The notes under the pieces are model-generated. The model was not told the origin of the DNA, searched no databases, and saw only the letters and a program-made list of their open reading frames with translations. The position numbers and the translations under genes are program-made. 64,000 nucleotides of DNA, taken from NCBI RefSeq assembly GCF_001429165.1, contig NZ_LMIR01000002.1, positions 771,883 to 835,882 on the forward strand, given 5' to 3'. The stretch is from Agromyces sp. Root81 (GTDB lineage: Bacteria > Actinomycetota > Actinomycetes > Actinomycetales > Microbacteriaceae). Shown here piece after piece: positions 18,954-26,737 of the stretch (position 1 is its first letter; each line of letters begins with the position of its first letter).

Positions 18954-18965
18954 TACGATCGCGAC
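18954..18965 (+). promoter_or_regulatory. Leaderless promoter -10 element
   Basis: TACGAT, six nucleotides, then the DUF1905 start codon; no Shine-Dalgarno. Confidence 0.6.
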
Positions 18966-19253
18966 ATGCGCATCCGCTTCACCGCCGAGGTCTACGAATG
19001 GACGGCGCGGCGCAACTGGTTCTTCGTCGACGTTCCGCCCGAGCCGAGCGCCGACATCTCCGACCAGCCGCGGATGCCGCGTGGCTTCGACTCCGTTCGC
19101 GTCGTCGCGACGGTCGGCGGCACGACGTGGAGCACCTCGATCTTCCCGGGCGGCGGCACCTACGCGCTGCCGCTCAAGAAGGCCGTGCTGAAGGCCGAGG
19201 GCATCGCAGAGGGCGACGAGATCGAGGTCGACCTCGACGTGCTCGACGGCTGA
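18966..19253 (+). CDS. DUF1905 domain protein
   Basis: 95 residues: MRIRFTAEVYEWTARRNWFF at the start, SIFPGGGTYALPLKKAV in the middle and GDEIEVDLDVL at the end, the three conserved blocks of DUF1905. This small beta-barrel domain is common in actinobacteria and Bacteroidetes, sometimes fused to YdeI-like domains. The product is presumably cytosolic; its function is unknown. It is translated from a leaderless mRNA. Confidence 0.85.
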   Translation: MRIRFTAEVYEWTARRNWFFVDVPPEPSADISDQPRMPRGFDSVRVVATVGGTTWSTSIFPGGGTYALPLKKAVLKAEGIAEGDEIEVDLDVLDG

Positions 19254-19366
19254 CGGCCCACACGTCTAGATGACAGCCCACCCGGATCGCTAGAGTTGCA
19301 CGCGATCCAGCGGAGAGAGCCGTCCGGATCGCACGTCGTGTCGAAGATGATCCTCCGAGGAAGCCA

Positions 19367-20143
19367 ATGACCACCAACATCCCCACGTCCCCTCCTCCCG
19401 GCTGGTACCCGGCGCCAGACGGATCGTCGGAGACGTGGTGGTGGGACGGCGCACGATGGGCGCACCCGCAGCCGCAGCACCAGCCCGAACAGCGACCGGA
19501 CGCGACCAACGCCATCGCCAAGCTCGCGATGGCCACCCAGGTGCTCCTGCTCGTCTGCATCGTCATGTCTGTCGCCACCATCGGCGTCGAGACGTTCGGG
19601 ATCATCACGATCGCGGACTACCTCAACGGCGACGACACGGCCGTCGACAGGTTCGACACGTACGACCAGAGCACGTTCGTGGTCAGCATCCTGTCGTCGC
19701 TCGTTCTCATCACCACCGCTGTGATCTGGGTCATCTGGCAGTACCGAGTCGCCAAGCAGGTCACCGGCCGAACGCGCCGCTCACCGGGCTGGCACGCCGG
19801 ATCCTGGTTCGTGCCCATCATCAGCCTCTGGTTCCCGTACCAGAACGTCTCGGACCTCTGGCGAGCCGTCGGGCGCACTCGACCCTCGTGGCAGATCATC
19901 TGGTGGTTGCTCTGGGTCGTCAGCAACTACGTCATCCAGCTCTCGGGCCGTATCTACCTGGTCGCCGAGGACCTCGAAACGATGCGTGTCGCGATGTGGA
20001 TGAGCCTCGCAGGCGAGGTGCTCCTGCTGGCAGCGGCACCGCTGGCGTGGCTGGTCATCCGCGGGATCACCCGGGGCATCCTGCAGCGGCCCTCGAACCC
20101 CGTGCCTGCCTTCGCCGGCGGCCTGACGATCACGCCGAGCTGA
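19367..20143 (+). CDS. DUF2510 + DUF4328 membrane protein
   Basis: 258 residues. The N-terminal PPGWYPAPDG...WWDGARW block is a DUF2510 motif, facing the cytosol. About five hydrophobic segments follow, with the DUF4328-like core GSWFVPIISLWFPYQNVSDLW and VAEDLETMR before the last helices. Such proteins are actinobacterial membrane proteins of unknown function. It lies between the DUF1905 gene and a terminator shared with the two-component system, so it is probably monocistronic. Confidence 0.8.
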   Translation: MTTNIPTSPPPGWYPAPDGSSETWWWDGARWAHPQPQHQPEQRPDATNAIAKLAMATQVLLLVCIVMSVATIGVETFGIITIADYLNGDDTAVDRFDTYDQSTFVVSILSSLVLITTAVIWVIWQYRVAKQVTGRTRRSPGWHAGSWFVPIISLWFPYQNVSDLWRAVGRTRPSWQIIWWLLWVVSNYVIQLSGRIYLVAEDLETMRVAMWMSLAGEVLLLAAAPLAWLVIRGITRGILQRPSNPVPAFAGGLTITPS

Positions 20144-20150
20144 TTCGGGA

Positions 20151-20178
20151 GGGGCGGCGGGGGCACGCCCGCCGCCCC
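20151..20178. terminator. Bidirectional terminator
   Basis: A perfect 11-bp stem GGGGCGGCGGG/CCCGCCGCCCC with loop GGCACG, followed by TTCG. It separates the DUF4328 gene from the convergent response regulator gene. Confidence 0.75.
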
Positions 20179-20184
20179 TTCGCC

Positions 20185-20796
20185 TCAGATCCAGCCCTGC
20201 TGCCACGCCTTCTCGGCGGCCTCGTGCCGCGACGAGGCGTCGAGCTTCGTCATCGCCGATGAGAGGTAGTTGCGCACTGTGCCCTGCGCGAGGTGCAGGC
20301 GCTCGGCGATCTGCTGCACGCTCGTCGTCGAGCGGCTGTAGCGCAGCGCGTCGAGCTCGCGGTCGGTGAGCGGGCAGCGTTCGGCGGTGAGCGCGGTCGC
20401 GGCGATCTCGGGGTCGATGTAGCGACGACCGGCGGCGACGTCGCGGATGACGTGCGCGAGGTCTTCGGCGGGCGTCGACTTCGGCACGAAGCCCGAGACC
20501 TTCGACGCCAGTGCGCGACGCAGCACGCCGGGGCGCGCGTGCCGGGTCACGATCACGACGCGCGTCGGCACCTCGGCGAGGATGCGCGCGGCTGCCTCGA
20601 GCCCGTCGGCATGCGGCATCTCGAGGTCGAGCAGGCACACGTCGGGCACGGTCGCGATCGCCTGCTCGACGGCGGTGAGTCCGTTGTCGGCGCTCGCCAC
20701 GACCTCGATGTCGGGCTCGAGGTTCAGGAGTGCGACGAGGGCGCCGCGGATCAGGTGCTCGTCGTCGGCGATGAGCAGACGGATGCCGCCGCTCAC
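20185..20796 (-). CDS. NarL/DesR-type response regulator
   Basis: 203 residues. The receiver domain begins IRLLIADDEHLIRGAL (acid pocket DD), with phospho-acceptor Asp57 in CLLDLEMPHADG and the conserved Lys in GFVPKSTP. The C-terminal LuxR helix-turn-helix is LTDRELDALRYSRSTTSVQQ...QGTVRNYLSSAMTKL. The GTG start overlaps the stop of the upstream kinase (GTGA), which indicates translational coupling and a cognate pair. It most resembles regulators paired with DesK-like kinases; the signal is unknown. Confidence 0.9.
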   Translation of the reverse strand: MSGGIRLLIADDEHLIRGALVALLNLEPDIEVVASADNGLTAVEQAIATVPDVCLLDLEMPHADGLEAAARILAEVPTRVVIVTRHARPGVLRRALASKVSGFVPKSTPAEDLAHVIRDVAAGRRYIDPEIAATALTAERCPLTDRELDALRYSRSTTSVQQIAERLHLAQGTVRNYLSSAMTKLDASSRHEAAEKAWQQGWI

Positions 20797-22034
20797 GCCG
20801 TCACCCGCACACCGACGGGCACCGTGGCCCGCAGCTCGAAGCGTGCGCCCGAGGCATCCGTCGACGTCTCGAGCGTGCCGCCGACCGCGGCGAGCCGTTC
20901 GCGCAGGCCCGCGAGACCCGAGCCGGGCGCGCGCGACGCAGCGCCGGCGCCGACGCCGACGCCGACCGCAGCATCGCCGGGCGCCGAGGCATCCGTCACC
21001 GGTACGCCGTCGTTCACGATCACGAGTTCCGTGCGCTCGCCCGTCGTCGTCAGTTCGATCGTCACCGTGGTCGCCTCGCTGTGTCGCAGGATGTTGGTCG
21101 TCGCCTCGCGCACGACCGAGGCGAGCGCGCTCTGCGCGGCGGCATCCGCCGGCAGCGGGCCGAGCCGCAGCGCGCACTCGGCTCCCGACGCGGTGAGCAC
21201 CTCGCGAGCGTTCTCGAGCTCGTCGTCGAAGGCGACCTGCCGGTAGCCGGCGACGAGCGAGCGCGTCTCTTCGAGGGCCTGCTTCGCGATCAGGCGGGTC
21301 TCGTGCAGGTGCTCACGGGCGGCCGCGGGGTCGATCTCGAGCAGGCGCTCGGCGAGCTCGGACTTCAGCGAGATCACCTGCAGGTGGTGGCCCTGGATGT
21401 CGTGCAGGTCGGAGGCGAAACGCAGCCGCTCCTGCGTCACGGCGAGTTCGGCGGCGGTGCGACGGTGCTGGTCGAGCTGCACGACGACCTCCCACCACCA
21501 CATGCTCGTGAGCAGCATGATCGGCAGCATCGCCGCGAAGAGGGCGATCATCCACGTGTCAGACGATCGGCCGAACTCGAACGGCACGCCCGTCACCGCC
21601 GTCGCGAGCATCGGGTGCGCGATGACCGTGACGAACCCGACGAGCAGCACGAGTCGGCGCTGGGGCTTCGGCAGCAGGCACGCGATGAGCGTCGCCGCGG
21701 CCCAGAGCGGGATCGCGGCCGCGAGCTCGCTGACCGGTGCGAAGAGGCCGAGCACCCACACGATCGCGGCGGGTGCCACGAGCGCGGCCGTCCACCAGGG
21801 ACTCGGCAGGCCGCCCCCGCGCCCGACGCGCAGGAACCAGCAGTACCGCAGCTGGGTCGCCGACGCGACGAGGAACAGCACGACGAGCACGGCGGTCACG
21901 ACGTCGTCGGTGCTCAGGTAGGCCTCGAGCATCGACAACGCGATGACGAGGTCGAGGAATCCGAAGAAGAACACGATCGACCCGAGTGTGTACAGCCACG
22001 TGGTCTGCACACTGCGGGCGGGTTCTGCGGGCAT
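20793..22034 (-). CDS. DesK-like sensor histidine kinase
   Basis: 413 residues. Five to six transmembrane helices fill residues 15-180 (e.g. LGSIVFFFGFLDLVIALSM). A HisKA_3 domain follows, with phospho-acceptor His211 in SDLHDIQGHHLQ. The ATPase domain has REATTNILRHSE (N box) and GSGLAGLRERL (G box). There is no periplasmic sensing domain, so it probably senses a membrane state or a ligand within the membrane. The start at 22034 is set by a TAGGCT leaderless promoter; there is a perfect palindrome just upstream. Confidence 0.9.
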   Translation of the reverse strand: MPAEPARSVQTTWLYTLGSIVFFFGFLDLVIALSMLEAYLSTDDVVTAVLVVLFLVASATQLRYCWFLRVGRGGGLPSPWWTAALVAPAAIVWVLGLFAPVSELAAAIPLWAAATLIACLLPKPQRRLVLLVGFVTVIAHPMLATAVTGVPFEFGRSSDTWMIALFAAMLPIMLLTSMWWWEVVVQLDQHRRTAAELAVTQERLRFASDLHDIQGHHLQVISLKSELAERLLEIDPAAAREHLHETRLIAKQALEETRSLVAGYRQVAFDDELENAREVLTASGAECALRLGPLPADAAAQSALASVVREATTNILRHSEATTVTIELTTTGERTELVIVNDGVPVTDASAPGDAAVGVGVGAGAASRAPGSGLAGLRERLAAVGGTLETSTDASGARFELRATVPVGVRVTA

Positions 22035-22047
22035 GGATCCGAGCCTA
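22035..22047 (-). promoter_or_regulatory. Leaderless promoter of the DesK-like kinase
   Basis: On the minus strand TAGGCT is followed by seven nucleotides and the ATG; no Shine-Dalgarno is present. Confidence 0.55.
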
Positions 22048-22052
22048 GGGCA

Positions 22053-22066
22053 GTGACATTTGTCAC
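22053..22066. promoter_or_regulatory. Palindromic operator GTGACA-N2-TGTCAC
   Basis: A perfect 6-bp inverted repeat separated by two bases, located 6 bp upstream of the kinase -10 element, between two divergent genes. It is a plausible binding site for the cognate response regulator (autoregulation). Nothing in the sequence proves which protein binds. Confidence 0.5.
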
Positions 22067-22177
22067 GGTCCGAGGTGCGGATTCCCACGCGATCACCTGA
22101 CACCGCGGCACTGCCGTCATCGGGGCCCGCCGCGAAGGATTGAACCATCACCAACCACCCCGACGAAAGGGCCCGTC

Positions 22178-22723
22178 ATGATCGACGCACTGCAGGACTT
22201 CACCGCCTCCCTCCCCTCCTTCCTCCAGTGGTTCGGGGTGATGCTCGTCGCGGCGATCCCGTTCGTCGATTCCTACTTCGGCTCGGTCATCGGGGTGCTC
22301 ATCGGGTTGCCGACCGCGGTCGCGATCGGCGCGGCCGTGGTCGGCAACGTCATCTCGATGCTGGTCTTCGTGATGACGGCCCACGGGGTGCGCAGCAAGG
22401 TCGTCGCCGGCAAGGTCGTCGCCGGCAAGGCCGTCGCCGACACGTCCGCCTCCGACATGTCCGCCTCCGGCACATCCGCCTCCGACACGGAGCCCGTCGA
22501 GTCCCCGCGCCGCGAGAAGGTGCGCCGGGCGTTCGACAAGTACGGCGTCGCCGGGGTGAGCCTCGTCGGCCCGTTCATCCTCCCGAGCCAGTTCACCTCG
22601 GCTGCGATGGTGTCGTTCGGTGCGAACCGGAACGCTGTGATCTTCTGGCAGATCATCTCGATCGTGATCTGGGGCGTGGTGTTCGGCGTGCTCACCACTC
22701 TGGGGGTCTCGCTCGCCCGCTGA
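22178..22723 (+). CDS. Small integral membrane protein with repeat insertion
   Basis: 181 residues. Two N-terminal hydrophobic segments (FLQWFGVMLVAAIPFVDSYFG and a second through VVGNVISMLVFVM) are followed by a 55-residue hydrophilic loop, then KYGVAGVSLVGPFILPS and a final helix (NAVIFWQIISIVIWG). The pattern resembles small multidrug-efflux/VTT-like proteins of actinobacteria. The loop carries 15-bp DNA repeats (22400-22486) encoding VVAGK and TSASD units, an apparent expansion. GAAAGGG lies 8 nt before the ATG. It is divergent from the kinase and may be a target of that system. Confidence 0.65.
   Translation: MIDALQDFTASLPSFLQWFGVMLVAAIPFVDSYFGSVIGVLIGLPTAVAIGAAVVGNVISMLVFVMTAHGVRSKVVAGKVVAGKAVADTSASDMSASGTSASDTEPVESPRREKVRRAFDKYGVAGVSLVGPFILPSQFTSAAMVSFGANRNAVIFWQIISIVIWGVVFGVLTTLGVSLAR
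22400..22486 (+). repeat. 15-bp in-frame repeats
   Basis: Two exact copies of GTCGTCGCCGGCAAG (22400-22429) and a diverged third are followed by three copies of a TCCGCCTCCG-containing 15-mer (22442-22486). Multiples of 15 keep the reading frame, so copy number could change loop length without inactivating the protein. Confidence 0.7.
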
Positions 22724-22757
22724 CCGCATAGACCGGCGCCCGTGCACGACGGTGCCG

Positions 22758-24099
22758 TCACGCGACCGCGGCGGATCTTCGCTCGAGCTGGTCGGTGAGC
22801 CTCGTCGGCGACTTCGTGGCACGCCGCCACCCGCCGCCCGGGTCGAGCCACGCGGGCGGGCGCACCTGCGGAACCCCACCGGCCATGCGGATGCCCCACC
22901 CCGAGGTCTCGATCGTGCGGTGATGGAACCAGCAGAGCAGCACTCCGTTGTCGGTGTGGGTCGGGCCGCCATCGACGTCGGGAACGACATGGTGGATCTC
23001 GCACCACGCGGCCGGCACGCTGCACCCCGGGATCAGGCATCCGCCATCGCGCAGTGTGATCGCCCGGCGCTGGTGCGGGGTGAAGCAGCGCTCGGGCGAG
23101 CCCAGTCCGATGATGCGGCCGGCGCCGTCGAAGGTGACCTGCTGCGTGCCGCCGGTGCACATCAACTGCCTCGCCGCGCGAATCGACACCGGGATCTCGA
23201 CACCGTCGGCATGCGCCACACCGTGCCCGGTCTCGACCCGAGCGGGCGGCGGTCGCGATGATCGCCGCCATGACATCGTGACGCTGCTGGTCGGCCGTTC
23301 GCTGCTCACCGTTGCGTTCGACGTCGGCGCGCTCCTCGGCGGTCATGAAGCCTCCCCCGGAGCGTGGCGCGAGGTGCGCATCGAAGAGACGGCGCAGCCC
23401 CGCTGCGACCTCGGGCAGCAGTTCGCCACCGACCGGGATGAGCCCGTCACGAGCCCGGCCGAACCTGAAGCCTCGCCGCCGCATCGCGCGTTCGTCGTCG
23501 GGCTCGGGCCCGTCTTGGTCGAGGAACGCGGCCCAGATCTGCGCCTGCACCCGCAGCTCGTCGGCGGAGCAGCGCACCGGTGCGGCATCGCCTGAGGCAA
23601 CGGCCGCCGCGACGAGTTCGCGCTCGGCCGAGCGGAGGGCGACGGGCTCGGCGACCCGCCGGGTGCCGTCGAGCTCGCGCACGATCGTGCACGCGGCATC
23701 GACCCCGAGTTCTCCGTCGGCGAGCGCCGCCCCGACCTCGGGATACCGCGCCTCCAGAGGATCGCCGGTCAACCCTTGCCGACTCCGCGTCGCGGCACCG
23801 AGCGCGCTGCGTCGTCTGGCCTCGGCGCCCGACACCTGCGTGACCCGCTCGAGCAACTCGGCGGCGGAGCGGCATCCACGCCTGGTCGACAGCCGTTCAC
23901 TGCCCAGCTCGACTCGCGAACGCTCGGCGACTTCACCGGCGCAGGCGACGCGGCGCGCGTCGATCACTCGGCCGACCGCCTCCATCGCGGCCGTCGCAGC
24001 GAGCAACTCGTGATCGGACCACCCGGCCGCGTCGTCGAAGCCCGTGACGTCGAGGAGCGATGATCGCACCTGCTCGAGCGCCTCGACGATTCCGTTCAT
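22758..24099 (-). pseudogene. DUF222/HNH endonuclease, frameshifted with internal loss
   Basis: The N-terminal part (start ATG 24099, MNGIVEALEQVRSS) carries the DUF222 helical region and reads openly to AAIIATAARSG near 23240. The C-terminal part, with GVAHADGVEIPVSIRAA and the HNH motif CEIHHVVPDVDGGPTHTDN...CWFHH, is in another frame. At the join, the roughly 20 residues normally seen in relatives between ARSG and GVAH (containing a TVLV-type strand) are missing, so a deletion not divisible by three seems to have occurred. The HNH half might survive as a fragment from an internal start. DUF222/HNH proteins are multicopy in actinobacteria and some travel with introns. Confidence 0.75.
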
Positions 24100-24249
24100 G
24101 GCTCCATCCTGCCGCCACCCACTGACATTCGATTCGCTCGGAAATTGCAGGTCAGCCTGTGAATAACCCCCCGAATCACCGCCTGTGGAGGAGGAGTCGA
24201 TTCCAATGTCCCGATCTCCGAAGGCTCGCTCGCAGCCCCGCCCCGGTCG

Positions 24250-24261
24250 TATGCTGACCCC
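24250..24261 (+). promoter_or_regulatory. Leaderless promoter of glsA
   Basis: TATGCT, six nucleotides, then the ATG at 24262; no Shine-Dalgarno. Confidence 0.6.
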
Positions 24262-25482
24262 ATGGCCGCCGATCTGCGAGATCCGGTACGACACGCCCTC
24301 GACTCCGTGCTCGAGGCGGTGCGAGAACGAACCGACGGCGCGGTCGCGAGCTACATCCCGGAGCTCGCGACCGTCGAACCCGAGCAGCTCGGCGCGGCGC
24401 TCGCCAGCACCCACGGGGTCGTGCACGAGTCCGGCGACGCCGACGCGGAGTTCACGATCCAGTCGGTGTCCAAGCCGTTCGTCTTCGCCCTCGCGGTCGA
24501 TGCGCTCGGGATCGGCGAGGTCACGAAGCACGTCGGCCTCGAACCGAGCGGCGAGCCCTTCAACGCGATCAGCCTCGAGGAGTCGACCGGTCGCCCGCTG
24601 AACCCGATGATCAACGCGGGCGCGATCGTGACCACGTCCCTCATGCGGGGCGACACGGCCGCAGAGAAGTTCGACGTGGTGCGCGCCGGCCTCGAGCGGT
24701 TCGCGGGCCGCGACCTGCAGGTCGACGAGGAGGTGTTCTCGTCAGAGGCATCCACCGGCGATCGCAACCGCGCCCTCGCCTACCTGACCCGCTCGGCCGG
24801 CACGCTCGGTTCGACGGCGGATGTCGCGACGACCGCGTACTTCCGCCAGTGCTCGCTCACCGTCAACGCGCGCGACCTCGCGATCATGGCGGCGACGTTC
24901 GCCACCGGCGGCGTGAACCCCGTGACCGACGAACGCGTGATCAGCGAGAACGCCGCCCGCTGGACCACGGCCGTCATGACGAGCTGCGGCATGTACGACG
25001 CGTCGGGCGACTGGCTCGTGCGGGTGGGCCTGCCCGCCAAGAGCGGGGTCGGCGGCGGCATCGCGGCCGTGCAGCCGGGTCAGTTCGGTATCGGCACGTT
25101 CAGCCCCCGCCTCGACGAACGCGGCAACAGCGTGCGCGGCGTCGCGACGCTCGAGCTCCTGTCGGAGCGCCACGGCCTGCACATGCTGCAGCACCACGGC
25201 GCACCGCTCTCGCCGATCGCGTCGCTCGAGCGCGAGGGCGTCGACACGGTCGCGATGCTGCGCGGCGAGATCATGTTCGCCGGCGCCGAAGAGGTGCTCA
25301 CGCGCCTCTCCCCCCTCGTCAGCGACGACGGATGCCTCGTGCTCGACTTCTCGGGCGTGACCCGGGTCGGCGACGGCTCGAAGCGCGTGTTCGCGGCGGC
25401 ACCGGAGCTCGTCGGGAAGGCGCCCGACGGTCACGACCGCGTCGCCGTGCGCGACCCCGAGGGGGTACTCTCGCTCGATTGA
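24262..25482 (+). CDS. glsA: Glutaminase A with STAS-like C-terminal extension
   Basis: 406 residues. The serine-dependent glutaminase domain (1-310) has FTIQSVSKPF (catalytic SxxK), NPMINAGAI, GDRNRALAY, and PAKSGVGGGI near the end. It hydrolyses glutamine to glutamate and ammonia in the cytosol. About 90 extra residues (MLRGEIMFAGAEEVLTRLSP...LDFSGVTRVGDGSKRVF) look like a STAS domain, a known fusion in actinobacterial and eukaryotic-type GlsA enzymes. ATG 24262 is fixed by its leaderless promoter. It contributes to ammonium supply, like the nitrite cluster at 60 kb, though no GlnR-like box was noticed here. Confidence 0.9.
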   Translation: MAADLRDPVRHALDSVLEAVRERTDGAVASYIPELATVEPEQLGAALASTHGVVHESGDADAEFTIQSVSKPFVFALAVDALGIGEVTKHVGLEPSGEPFNAISLEESTGRPLNPMINAGAIVTTSLMRGDTAAEKFDVVRAGLERFAGRDLQVDEEVFSSEASTGDRNRALAYLTRSAGTLGSTADVATTAYFRQCSLTVNARDLAIMAATFATGGVNPVTDERVISENAARWTTAVMTSCGMYDASGDWLVRVGLPAKSGVGGGIAAVQPGQFGIGTFSPRLDERGNSVRGVATLELLSERHGLHMLQHHGAPLSPIASLEREGVDTVAMLRGEIMFAGAEEVLTRLSPLVSDDGCLVLDFSGVTRVGDGSKRVFAAAPELVGKAPDGHDRVAVRDPEGVLSLD

Positions 25483-25527
25483 GGCATCCGCTCGGCGACG
25501 GTCTCGGCGGCTGTCGGAGGCCTCGGC

Positions 25528-25539
25528 TATCGTCGCCGC
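25528..25539 (+). promoter_or_regulatory. Leaderless promoter -10 element
   Basis: TATCGT, six nucleotides, then the ATG at 25540; no Shine-Dalgarno. Confidence 0.6.
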
Positions 25540-26652
25540 ATGAGTGAGATCCGGCCGTTCGAACTCCATGTCCCAGATGACGTGCTCGACGATCTGCGTG
25601 CTCGCCTGAAGCGCACGCGGTTCCTCGACGATGCGCCGCGCAAGCCGGCATCGGGCATGAGTGCGACGTATCTGCGCGAGCTCGTCGACGACTGGATCGA
25701 GTGGGACTGGCGCGCCCGCGAGGCGTGGCTCAACGAGCACCCGCAGTTCATCGCCCAGGTCGGCGACGCGGCCGTGCACTTCGTGCACCGCCGGGCGGAG
25801 CGGGCAGGAGCGCCGGCGATCCTCGTCATGCACGGTTGGCCGCATACCTTCGCGCTGCAGCTCGGGTTCGCCGACGTCCTGCGGGACTTCGACGTCGTGG
25901 TCGCGAGCCTGCCGGGCTTCGCGTTCTCCTCGCCGTATTCCGAGGGACCGATGTCGGAGCAACGGCTCGCCGCGACGATGCACGCCCTCATGACCGAGGT
26001 GCTCGGCTACGAGCGGTACTTCACGTACGGCGAAGACGTCACGGCCAACGTGAGCGACCTCATCGCCGCGAGCCATCCCGAGCACGTCGCCGGCATCGTC
26101 GCGACGCACGCGCATTTCCCCACGAGCGAGGAGCGTGCCGAGCTCACGCACCCCGGGGAGGTGGCGTTCTTCGCCGACCTCGCCGACCGCCATGACACCG
26201 ATGGCGCCTACGGGCAAGTGCAGTCGACCCGGCCCGACACCCTCGCCGCAGCCCTCAACGACTCCCCCGCCGGGCTGCTGGCCTGGCTGGCCGAGAAGCT
26301 CGTGGAGTGGAGCGACACCCCGCCGGGCGATCCCCGCGCGGTCGAGCAGCGCATCTCACGGGACCAGATCCTCACCGAGGCGATGATCTACTGGGTCACC
26401 CAGACGATCGGCTCGTCGTTCCGCCCGTACTACGAGGGCGCCGACCAGCCCGACCTGATTCCGCCGACCTCGGTGCCCGCGGCGGTCTTCATCCAGCGGC
26501 ACGAGGCGGCGTACCCCGAGACGCTCGCCCGACGTCACTACCTCGACCTGCGCGTCTTCGACCGCCTGCAGCACGGCGGGCACTTCACGGCAGCCGAGGT
26601 GCCCGACGAGCTCGCGGCCCGACTGCGGGCGTTCGTGGCGTCACTGCGCTGA
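25540..26652 (+). CDS. Epoxide hydrolase-like alpha/beta hydrolase
   Basis: 370 residues. The N-terminal EHN region (LHVPDDVLDDLRARLKRTRF) is typical of juvenile-hormone/microsomal-type epoxide hydrolases. HGWPHTF supplies the oxyanion HGxP motif. The nucleophile elbow is GEDVTANV, with Asp in the position normally written GGDWG, and the catalytic His is in HGGHFTAAE near the C-terminus. The elbow differs from the canonical Trp-containing form, so substrate choice may be unusual. Cytosolic. The start is leaderless. It is convergent with the secreted glycosidase. Confidence 0.82.
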   Translation: MSEIRPFELHVPDDVLDDLRARLKRTRFLDDAPRKPASGMSATYLRELVDDWIEWDWRAREAWLNEHPQFIAQVGDAAVHFVHRRAERAGAPAILVMHGWPHTFALQLGFADVLRDFDVVVASLPGFAFSSPYSEGPMSEQRLAATMHALMTEVLGYERYFTYGEDVTANVSDLIAASHPEHVAGIVATHAHFPTSEERAELTHPGEVAFFADLADRHDTDGAYGQVQSTRPDTLAAALNDSPAGLLAWLAEKLVEWSDTPPGDPRAVEQRISRDQILTEAMIYWVTQTIGSSFRPYYEGADQPDLIPPTSVPAAVFIQRHEAAYPETLARRHYLDLRVFDRLQHGGHFTAAEVPDELAARLRAFVASLR

Positions 26653-26737
26653 CGAGCCAGCCCACGGCCGGCCGGCCGGTTCCGCCCGACGCTGTCGCGA
26701 CGACCCCGCGGGGCGAGGCCGCCGTGACAGCCCGACC

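Noticed and set aside
22758-23309. The HNH half as an independent intact gene
   Set aside because: Its upstream residues in this frame are antisense to real DUF222 coding sequence, so it is better seen as part of a broken gene.
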